This document shows, piece by piece, positions 45,090-51,440 of a stretch of DNA of 57,179 nucleotides. The position numbers and the translations under genes were made by a program. The notes under the pieces are model-generated. The model did no database searches, was not told the DNA's origin, and worked only from the letters and a program-made list of their open reading frames with translations. Origin of the DNA: Bacteroidaceae bacterium (GTDB taxonomy: Bacteria > Bacteroidota > Bacteroidia > Bacteroidales > Bacteroidaceae); the NCBI GenBank assembly GCA_017619335.1, contig JAFZSP010000035.1:1-57179 (forward strand), read 5' to 3'. How positions within the stretch are numbered: position 1 is the stretch's first letter; every line of letters begins with the position of its first letter.

Positions 45090-46742
45090 TTATTGCAGGT
45101 AGTTTGCCAGCGGCGAGTTGGCACGGCGTAGGCCAATGGCGATGCCGAGAGCATTCAGACGAGCTCCAGCGAGAGAGGTGTGGGTGTGGTCGTTGTTGTA
45201 ATAACGTTTCGCAGCCTCCTGCCCAATGCCGTCAAGGGCATCAGCAGTGATGTTGTGTAGGTCCACGAAAGTACATCCTGTTTCATCTGCCACTTCCCGG
45301 TACCACTTGCCGTAGGAGTCGTTGCGACGTTCAATCTTGCCATCTGTCCACTCGTTGCGAGGGGTGAGGCTGACCAAGATGGGCGTGGCTCCCTTCTGGC
45401 GACAATCGTCTATCATTTTCTTCAAATACCAGCCAAAGGAATAGACCACCTCGTTGTATGCTTCGTCATTGAGAACTACGCGGCTAACGCAGCTGGTATC
45501 TGCCGTTCCCGGTATCTCTCCGCGGTGTTTTCCACGATGCAGTTCCCCGATGTCGTTGTGCCCGAACTGGATGAGTACAAAGTCCCCTGGCTGCAAGTCG
45601 TTATAGACTTTCTCCCAGCGCCCTTCACGCAGATAGGTGCGACAGCTGCGACCCGCCTGTGCGCAGTTTATCCAGGTGATTTTCTGTGGGTCAAAGATGC
45701 GGCCAGCCTGTGAACCCCAGCCCCACATGCCAGTGCTGTCTCTGTCGGTATTTTTGACGGTAGAGTCTCCCGTGATGAATACAACAGGTTTGCCTTTCTC
45801 ACGCTTTATGCCAGTGGTGGGCAGTTCTGTGTTCACCATCATGGCTTGCAGGGGTTGCAGCTCTGGATGTTTGCTCTGCATGATGCCTTCTGCGGCACTG
45901 CGTGCATTCAGCTCTGCGCCGAATTTGCTGGTGTGAATGTTGTCTAAATAGAAATGATAGTTCACCTTCCAGGAGCTCATCTGGTCATATTTGCTGGCAG
46001 AGATCTCGTTGAGATCGATGAAGGGAACGTCCAACTCTTCGGCAATCTGGCGTGCCCAGCCGCCGAAGGTGTCAGCCACGCGGACAGCCTGCCACAGCCC
46101 CCCTTCGGAGGGGGCCTGTTTTCTCGGCGTCAGGCTCATCAGTATCGGATGAGCACCCAGTGCCCTCGTTTCTCTGACGAACTTGCGCATATACTCTCCG
46201 TAGCTCCAAACGGTCTCTGTCTTTCCCTTGTTGGGCCCCTCTTTCAGTGTTACCACGATGGAGTCTGAGGGTGAGATTCCTCGTATGGTGGCCCTGCAGC
46301 GCCCACTGTCGAAGGGGCCGTTGTCGTTGTGCCCCAGCTCAATAACCACATAGTCTCCGGGCTGAATTCCCTTTTTTACGTCGGGCCACAGCTGGTTGTA
46401 GAACGTGCGGGAGCTGGTGCCGCCCAGTGCCTGGTTCTCCACCGTAATCTTATTGACATCAAAGTACTTGTGCTCATAGAAGCCCCATCCCCACTGTCCG
46501 TTGTCGCCGTTGCCCTTGGTGCCCGTTCGCATTGTGGAGTTGCCCACGAGGAAGAGCACAGGATTCTTGCCTCGGCGACTGCTGCCGGCAACGGGTCGTG
46601 CCGTCTTCACTTTCTCGAGTGAATCCAGCGTCAAATCCACCACTTTGTTCACGTCTTCCATACCTTGAAACGACGTCTGTTGTGCGTTGCAAATGAGGCT
46701 GACGGCACATATCAGACCAAGCAAAAAGATAGTCCTTTTCAT
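45090..46742 (-). CDS. Tandem SGNH esterase, rhamnogalacturonan acetylesterase (CE12) type
   Basis: A 550-residue exported protein with two SGNH hydrolase domains. Start at 46742 because the TATCTTTG box at 46766-46773 lies inside the longer frame; it gives the signal MKRTIFLLGLICAVSLICNAQ. Domain 1 (about 60-305): LFLVGNSTMR (Ser69, with Asn where GDS is usual), VENQALGGTSSRTF, ELGHNDNGP and the His in DNIHTSKFGAELNA. Domain 2 (about 315-550): FITGDSTVKN, NCAQAGRSCRTY, QFGHNDIGE and DHTHTSLAGARLNA. CE12 enzymes remove acetyl from rhamnogalacturonan, fitting the GH28/GH105 gene. A palindrome-encoded insert APSEGGL is in domain 1. Confidence 0.9.
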   Translation of the reverse strand: MKRTIFLLGLICAVSLICNAQQTSFQGMEDVNKVVDLTLDSLEKVKTARPVAGSSRRGKNPVLFLVGNSTMRTGTKGNGDNGQWGWGFYEHKYFDVNKITVENQALGGTSSRTFYNQLWPDVKKGIQPGDYVVIELGHNDNGPFDSGRCRATIRGISPSDSIVVTLKEGPNKGKTETVWSYGEYMRKFVRETRALGAHPILMSLTPRKQAPSEGGLWQAVRVADTFGGWARQIAEELDVPFIDLNEISASKYDQMSSWKVNYHFYLDNIHTSKFGAELNARSAAEGIMQSKHPELQPLQAMMVNTELPTTGIKREKGKPVVFITGDSTVKNTDRDSTGMWGWGSQAGRIFDPQKITWINCAQAGRSCRTYLREGRWEKVYNDLQPGDFVLIQFGHNDIGELHRGKHRGEIPGTADTSCVSRVVLNDEAYNEVVYSFGWYLKKMIDDCRQKGATPILVSLTPRNEWTDGKIERRNDSYGKWYREVADETGCTFVDLHNITADALDGIGQEAAKRYYNNDHTHTSLAGARLNALGIAIGLRRANSPLANYLQ

Positions 46743-46765
46743 CACGTTTTTGATATATTTTGGTG

Positions 46766-46773
46766 CAAAGATA
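46766..46773 (-). promoter_or_regulatory. -7 promoter box TATCTTTG of the CE12 gene
   Basis: The minus strand reads TATCTTTG, 23 bases before ATG 46742. It excludes starts upstream of this point. Confidence 0.6.
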
Positions 46774-46847
46774 CTCTTTTTTCTTCGATTTCTTCCTCTT
46801 TTTCCCATATTTTCTTTTATTTTTAAGGTAGATTCAATTATTTTCCG

Positions 46848-46855
46848 TACCTTTG
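46848..46855 (+). promoter_or_regulatory. -7 promoter box TACCTTTG of the etf operon
   Basis: TACCTTTG, 40 bases before the etfB ATG. It forms a divergent pair with the CE12 box at 46766. Confidence 0.55.
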
Positions 46856-46895
46856 CGGCCCGAAATCAAAATGTTACAAACAATTTCTATTTGAT

Positions 46896-47762
46896 ATGGC
46901 ATTGAAAATCGTAGTGCTGGCCAAGCAAGTGCCAGACACCCGCAACGTGGGCAAGGATGCTATGACCGCAGAAGGCACGGTGAATCGCGCCGCTTTGCCC
47001 GCCATCTTCAACCCCGAAGACCTGAATGCGCTGGAACAGGCGCTTCGTCTGAAAGAACAGAACCCCGGCTCCACGGTGGGTATTCTCACCATGGGTCCTC
47101 CGCGTGCCGGAGAGATCATCCGTCAGGGTCTCTATCGTGGCGCTGATACAGGATGGCTCCTCACGGACCGTCTTTTTGCTGGCGCCGACACCCTCGCTAC
47201 AAGCTATGCTCTGGCCACGGCCATCAAGAAGATTGGTGATGTCGATATCGTGATTGGTGGTCGTCAGGCTATCGATGGTGATACTGCCCAGGTGGGCCCA
47301 CAGGTGGCACAGAAGCTGGGTCTGAACCAAGTGACATACGCCGAGGAAATCAGCGTGAAGGATGGTGTAGCCACTGTGAAGCGTCACATCGACGGTGGCG
47401 TGGAGACCGTGCAAGCTCCTCTGCCCGTGGTAATTACCGTGAACGGAAGTGCTGCTCCCTGCCGCCCCCAAAACGCTAAACTCGTGATGAAGTACAAGCG
47501 CGCCACCTGCCCGTTAGAAAGGCCTGCAGAAGGAACCGCTTACGATGCCCTTTATGCGGAACGTCCCTATCTGACGCTGAATCAGTGGAGCGTGGCCGAC
47601 GTAGATGGCGACCCCTCCCAGTGCGGTCTTGCAGGTTCTCCCACAAAGGTCAAGGCAGTGAAGAACATCGTCTTCCAGGCTAAGGAGTCGAAAACTTTGA
47701 CGGCTTCTGATGCAGATGTTGAAGGACTTGTTAAAGATTTGATTGAAGAAAAGATCATTTAG
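46896..47762 (+). CDS. etfB: Electron transfer flavoprotein beta subunit
   Basis: A 288-residue partner of EtfA; together they take electrons from acyl-CoA dehydrogenase. Family motifs: IVVLAKQVPDTRNV, FNPEDLNALEQALRLKE, ILTMGPPRAGEIIRQGLYRGAD, VIGGRQAIDGDTAQVGPQVAQKL (AMP/FAD-site DGDTAQVGP) and the C-terminal SPTKVKAVKNI. The stop TAG is formed by host TA plus the first G of the short element, so the original stop may have been different. First of a three-gene operon with etfA and acyl-CoA dehydrogenase. Confidence 0.95.
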   Translation: MALKIVVLAKQVPDTRNVGKDAMTAEGTVNRAALPAIFNPEDLNALEQALRLKEQNPGSTVGILTMGPPRAGEIIRQGLYRGADTGWLLTDRLFAGADTLATSYALATAIKKIGDVDIVIGGRQAIDGDTAQVGPQVAQKLGLNQVTYAEEISVKDGVATVKRHIDGGVETVQAPLPVVITVNGSAAPCRPQNAKLVMKYKRATCPLERPAEGTAYDALYAERPYLTLNQWSVADVDGDPSQCGLAGSPTKVKAVKNIVFQAKESKTLTASDADVEGLVKDLIEEKII

Positions 47763-47915
47763 CCTCACCCCCAACCCCTCTCCGAGTGGAGAGGGGCGTA
47801 TATACATTCAAGGGTTAGGTATATTACTATGTAAAAATTAATTAATTATGCAAGATAATCAATCCGTAAAAGTAACTACTCCCCTCTCCACTCGGAGAGG
47901 GGTTGGGGGTGAGGC
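47762..47915. mobile_element. 154-bp non-autonomous palindrome-ended element in etfB-etfA
   Basis: The left end (47762-47796) and right end (47881-47915) are perfect 35-bp inverted repeats. Each holds CCCCTCTCC-N4-GGAGAGGGG and a gcctcaccccc tail. The 84 bp between hold no gene except the etfA start. The left end supplies the G of the etfB stop; the right end is translated as residues 12-23 of EtfA. It matches the ends of the DUF559 unit at 48945-49462, so it looks like its deletion derivative. No target-site duplication is evident. Confidence 0.75.
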
Positions 47916-48945
47916 TGTATTTGTTTATTGCGAGATAGAAGGAACCCTCGTACAGGAAGTATCTCAGGAGTTGTTGACCAAGGGTCGCAAGCTCGCCAAT
48001 ACATTGGGCGTGGAGCTTCACGCTGTCGTCGCAGGAACCGGTATCAAGGGCAAGGTGGAAGACCAGATTCTGCCCTACGGTGTAGATAAGCTCTTTGTCT
48101 TCGATGCACCGGACCTCTTCCCCTACACCAGTGCTCCCCACACAGACATCCTCGTGAACCTTTTCAAGGAGGAACAGCCTCAGATCTGCCTTATGGGCGC
48201 CACCGTCATTGGTCGCGACCTGGGTCCTCGTGTCTCCTCTTCCCTCACCAGTGGCCTCACTGCCGACTGCACGGAGCTGGAGATCGGTGAATATGAGGAC
48301 AAGAAGAACAACAAGGTCTTCAAGAATCTGCTCTATCAGATTCGTCCCGCCTTTGGTGGTAACATCGTGGCAACCATCGTCAATCCCGAACACCGTCCCC
48401 AGATGGCAACCGTCCGCAGTGGCGTGATGCAGAAGGCCATTTATGAGCCCACAGGGGAGAACCCTGTGGCACGAAAGGAAGTTGTCTATCCCGAGGTTTC
48501 CAAGTATGTCTCTCCCGAGGCTTTCGTGGTGAAGGTTCTCGACCACCATGTGGAGGCTGCCAAGCACAACCTGAAGGGTGCTCCCATCGTGGTTGCCGGC
48601 GGTTACGGCATGGGCAGCAAGGAAGGTTTTGACATGCTCTTCGACCTGGCTAAGGTGCTTCATGGTGAAGTGGGTGGCTCGCGTGCTGCCGTCGATGCAG
48701 GTTTCTGCGACCACGACCGCCAAATTGGTCAGACGGGTGTCACCGTCCACCCCAAGGTGTATATCGCCTGCGGCATCAGCGGACAGATTCAGCACATCGC
48801 AGGTATGCAAGACAGCGGCATCATCATCAGCATCAACAGCGACCCCGATGCACCCATCAACCGCATTGCTGACTATGTCATCGTCGGCACCGTCGAAGAA
48901 GTCGTTCCGAAGTTGATTAAATACTATAAGCTGAATAGTAAGTAG
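47848..48945 (+). CDS. etfA: Electron transfer flavoprotein alpha subunit with repeat-derived N-terminal insert
   Basis: A 365-residue FAD-binding subunit. The N-terminal domain begins VFVYCEIEGTLVQEVSQELL. The C-terminal FAD domain is intact: GEVGGSRAAVDAGF, RQIGQTGVTVHPKVYIACGISG, MQDSGIIISINSDPDAPI and ADYVIVGT. Before VFVYCEIEG, where relatives have only a Met and a few residues, there are 24 residues of which PLSTRRGVGGEA (12-23) are read from an element end. The start at 47848 is forced, since no other ATG precedes VFVYCEIEG. Its stop is also built from host TA plus element G. FAD-binding residues are far from the insert. Confidence 0.95.
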   Translation: MQDNQSVKVTTPLSTRRGVGGEAVFVYCEIEGTLVQEVSQELLTKGRKLANTLGVELHAVVAGTGIKGKVEDQILPYGVDKLFVFDAPDLFPYTSAPHTDILVNLFKEEQPQICLMGATVIGRDLGPRVSSSLTSGLTADCTELEIGEYEDKKNNKVFKNLLYQIRPAFGGNIVATIVNPEHRPQMATVRSGVMQKAIYEPTGENPVARKEVVYPEVSKYVSPEAFVVKVLDHHVEAAKHNLKGAPIVVAGGYGMGSKEGFDMLFDLAKVLHGEVGGSRAAVDAGFCDHDRQIGQTGVTVHPKVYIACGISGQIQHIAGMQDSGIIISINSDPDAPINRIADYVIVGTVEEVVPKLIKYYKLNSK

Positions 48946-49000
48946 CCTCACCCCCGGCCCCTCTCCGAATGGAGAGGGGAGTATATAGATTTGTATGTAG

Positions 49001-49378
49001 ATGAGCCAGTGGTTTGAAACAAGTGCACCAGACAGATATGTACTGCTTAAAGATTTCGCGAAGAAGAATCGACGTGAGATGACAGAAAGCGAGCGTGTGC
49101 TTTGGGAAACTCTCAGAAAGCTGAACTGCGGTTACCACTTTAGAAGACAGCATTCAATAGGAGATTATATCGCTGATTTCATCTGTCTAACAAAGAAACT
49201 GGTCATAGAGGTTGACGGAGGTTATCACGATGAACCACTTCAGCAACAAGACGATCAGATTCGTACAGATTTCTTGGTGAGTAAAGGCTACACTGTTATT
49301 CGTTTTAAAAACGAGGAAATAATAAACGACCAGTCAAAGGTCATTGGAATAATTAAAGAACAATTGTTTAACAAATAA
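49001..49378 (+). CDS. DUF559 Vsr-like endonuclease
   Basis: A 125-residue protein with the fold of very-short-patch-repair and related PD-(D/E)XK nucleases. Motifs: ESERVLWETLRK helix, FRRQHSIGDYIADFIC (Asp59), KLVIEVDGGYHDE (Glu70, Asp72, His76), and the end DDQIRTDFLVSKGYTVIRF-N-E. These are the usual DUF559 positions. There is no signal peptide. It interrupts an otherwise conserved three-gene operon and is bounded by inverted palindromic repeats, which is why it looks like the gene that moves the unit. Its actual target or activity is not known. Confidence 0.9.
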   Translation: MSQWFETSAPDRYVLLKDFAKKNRREMTESERVLWETLRKLNCGYHFRRQHSIGDYIADFICLTKKLVIEVDGGYHDEPLQQQDDQIRTDFLVSKGYTVIRFKNEEIINDQSKVIGIIKEQLFNK

Positions 49379-49390
49379 TAATTAATAATG

Positions 49391-49419
49391 AACCCCCGGC
49401 CCCTTTCCATTGACAATGG
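49391..49419 (+). repeat. Decayed partial copy of the element end
   Basis: aacccccggcccctttcc followed by attg and acaatgg repeats the left-end sequence (cacccccggcccctctcc-gaat-gg) with changes and a broken second arm. It sits just inside the right end of the 518-bp unit, perhaps from an earlier insertion. Confidence 0.6.
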
Positions 49420-49467
49420 TATATACTCCCCTCTCCAATCGGAGAGGGGTCGGGGGTGAGGCCGATT

Positions 49468-51204
49468 ATGAACTATTATAGCGATCACCCCGAAATTGCG
49501 TTTCACCTGAATCATCCCCTGATGAAGCGCCTCGTAGAACTTAAGGAGAAGGGCTACGAAGACAAAGATAAGTTTGACTATGCTCCCGTTGACTTCGAGG
49601 ATGCCATTGAGAACTACAAGCAGATTCTCGACATCACAGGCGATGTGGCAGCCAACATCATTGCCCAGAACGCGGAGAGCGTGGATCTGGAAGGTCCCCA
49701 CTTGGAGAACGGACGCATGATTTATGCTTCCAAGACTTTCGAGAACATCGATGCCACGCGCAAGGCTGGCCTCTGGGGCGTCTCCATGCCCCGTCGCTAC
49801 GGCGGTCTGAACCTCCCCAACGTTGTCTTTTCCATGCTTTCCGAGGTTATCTCCGCTGCTGATGCCGGTTTCCAGAACATCTGGAGCTTGCAGAGTTGCA
49901 TCGACACCCTCTATGAGTTCGGTAGCGAGGAGCAGCGTCAGAAGTACATCCCCCGCATTTGCGCCGGTGAAACCATGTCCATGGACTTGACAGAGCCCGA
50001 TGCCGGTTCTGACCTACAGCGCGTGATGCTGAAGGCCACCTACTCCGAAAAGGACGGCTGCTGGCTGCTCAACGGCGTGAAGCGTTTCATCACCAATGGC
50101 GACTCCGACATCCATCTGGTCCTGGCCCGTTCTGAGGAAGGGACAAAGGACGGACGTGGCCTCTCGATGTTCATCTATGACAAGCGTCAGGGCGGGGTCA
50201 ACGTGCGCCACATCGAGCACAAGTTAGGTATTCACGGTTCTCCCACCTGCGAACTTACTTATAAGAACGCGCGCGCAGAACTCTGCGGCAGCACTCGCCT
50301 GGGACTCATCAAGTATGTGATGGCCCTCATGAACGGTGCCCGTCTGGGAATCGCCGCTCAGTCAGTGGGCGTGGAACAAGAAGCCTACAACGAGGGCCTT
50401 GCCTACGCTAAGGAACGTGCTCAGTTCGGACAGAAAATCATCGAGTTCCCCGCCGTCTATGATATGCTCAGCCGCATGAAAGCCAAGCTGGACGCCGGAC
50501 GTGCACTGCTCTATCAGACAGCAGCCTACGTGGATATCTACAAGGCCCTGGAAGACATCGAGCGCGATCGCAAACTCACGCCCGAGGAGAAGCAGGAGCT
50601 GAAGAAGTACCAGCGCCTGGCTGATGCCTTCACGCCCCTGGCAAAAGGTATGAACTCCGAGTATGCCAACCAGAACGCCTACGATGCCATCTCGATTCAC
50701 GGCGGCAGCGGCTTCATCATGGAGTACAAGAGCCAGCGTCTCTATCGTGACGCCCGCATCTTCTCCATCTACGAGGGAACCACCCAGTTGCAGGTCGTGG
50801 CAGCCATTCGCTACATCATCAACGGCACCATGCTTGCAAACATCAAGGAGATGGCTGCAAGTGAAGAGTTAAAAGTGAAAAGTGATAAATTGGCTGCGCT
50901 CCTTGCCCGCGTAGAGAAGATGGTGGAGGTGTACGAGCAAGCCCTGAACAATGTGAAGGTTCTGGAGAATCAGGATGCCATCGACTTCCTCTCCCGCCGC
51001 CTCTATGACATGACTTGCGAGATAGTGATGTCCCTGCTCATCATCCGCGATGCCGCCAAGGCTCCCGAACTCTTCGAGAAGAGCGCCAACGTTTATGTGC
51101 GTATGGCCGAAGAAGATGTCATCGGCAAGGCCGCCTATATCGCCGCTTTCCGTTCAGAAGACCTCGACAGCTTCCGTGCCGCAGAAAAGGCTACCGAACA
51201 GTAA
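49468..51204 (+). CDS. Acyl-CoA dehydrogenase
   Basis: A 578-residue flavoenzyme that oxidises acyl-CoA and passes electrons to the EtfAB encoded upstream. Motifs: GLWGVSMPRRYGGLNLP, TEPDAGSDLQRVML, ITNGDSDIHLVLAR, YAKERAQFGQKIIEF, YDAISIHGGSGF and the catalytic-base motif SIYEGTTQLQ (Glu). About 150 residues beyond the usual short-chain enzymes are C-terminal, as in the long Bacteroidales and AidB-like forms. ATG 49468 is the start; a GTG at 49456 inside the element end is in frame and could add four residues. The EELKVKSDK stretch (about 50865-50895) looks repeat-derived. Substrate chain length is unknown. Confidence 0.93.
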   Translation: MNYYSDHPEIAFHLNHPLMKRLVELKEKGYEDKDKFDYAPVDFEDAIENYKQILDITGDVAANIIAQNAESVDLEGPHLENGRMIYASKTFENIDATRKAGLWGVSMPRRYGGLNLPNVVFSMLSEVISAADAGFQNIWSLQSCIDTLYEFGSEEQRQKYIPRICAGETMSMDLTEPDAGSDLQRVMLKATYSEKDGCWLLNGVKRFITNGDSDIHLVLARSEEGTKDGRGLSMFIYDKRQGGVNVRHIEHKLGIHGSPTCELTYKNARAELCGSTRLGLIKYVMALMNGARLGIAAQSVGVEQEAYNEGLAYAKERAQFGQKIIEFPAVYDMLSRMKAKLDAGRALLYQTAAYVDIYKALEDIERDRKLTPEEKQELKKYQRLADAFTPLAKGMNSEYANQNAYDAISIHGGSGFIMEYKSQRLYRDARIFSIYEGTTQLQVVAAIRYIINGTMLANIKEMAASEELKVKSDKLAALLARVEKMVEVYEQALNNVKVLENQDAIDFLSRRLYDMTCEIVMSLLIIRDAAKAPELFEKSANVYVRMAEEDVIGKAAYIAAFRSEDLDSFRAAEKATEQ

Positions 51205-51226
51205 ACATCCACTCCCTCATAACAAG

Positions 51227-51258
51227 CTTGCCCGCGTCACAAAAATGGCGCGGGCAAG
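51227..51258 (+). terminator. Rho-independent terminator of the etf/acyl-CoA dehydrogenase operon
   Basis: CTTGCCCGCG (51227-51236) and CGCGGGCAAG (51249-51258) form a perfect 10-bp stem with a 12-base loop, followed by TTTTTGA. The arms share CTTGCCCG with the hairpin at 36682. Confidence 0.88.
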
Positions 51259-51284
51259 TTTTTGATAGTTTTTTTCAGCGAATG

Positions 51285-51440
51285 TTATTCAAAGGGGCTT
51301 TCCTCGAAGAGGGGCTTTTCCTTGACATCGAATTCATCTGTCTCACCACCGATGGGTGTCTCACCGCCGCTGAGGGCAATGATGGTCTCTGAATCCATGA
51401 GGTTAGCCTTCATTGAAGGCTCTGCATAGTACTTCTTCAT
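51285..51440 (-). CDS. 51-residue peptide coupled to the CotH gene
   Basis: ATG at 51440 overlaps the TGA of the CotH gene (ATGA), so the two are translationally coupled. The product begins MKKYYAEPSMKANLMDSETI, has SGGETPIGGE, and ends in the acidic EKPLFEESPFE. Short Bacteroidales peptides that start MKKYY-x-P-S-M are common near secreted-protein genes; their role is unknown. There is no signal peptide. Both the start overlap and the biased composition support it being real. Confidence 0.6.
   Translation of the reverse strand: MKKYYAEPSMKANLMDSETIIALSGGETPIGGETDEFDVKEKPLFEESPFE

Larger units (their letters stand above)
48945..49462. mobile_element. 518-bp palindrome-ended element carrying one DUF559 gene
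   Basis: Ends 48945-48979 and 49428-49462 are 35-bp inverted repeats matching at 33 of 35 positions, with the same CCCCTCTCC-N4-GGAGAGGGG core and gcctcacccc outer part as the 154-bp unit. GTATATA follows the inner edge of three of the four ends. The only gene inside is the DUF559 protein. It lies between the etfA stop and the next gene's ATG 49468. No duplication of target bases was seen, so the transposition mode is unclear. Confidence 0.75.

Noticed and set aside
1413..46742. A polysaccharide utilization locus
   Set aside because: Pectin enzymes (GH28/GH105, GH51, CE12, DUF1080) are present but scattered and no SusC/SusD pair was found, so no classical locus is claimed.
46743..46808. Earlier start for the CE12 gene at 46808
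   Set aside because: The added residues are basic, place the signal peptide internally and overlap a full promoter box.
47842..48951. Long open frame on the minus strand opposite etfA
   Set aside because: EtfA motifs are unambiguous; the antisense frame is a shadow of third-position bias.
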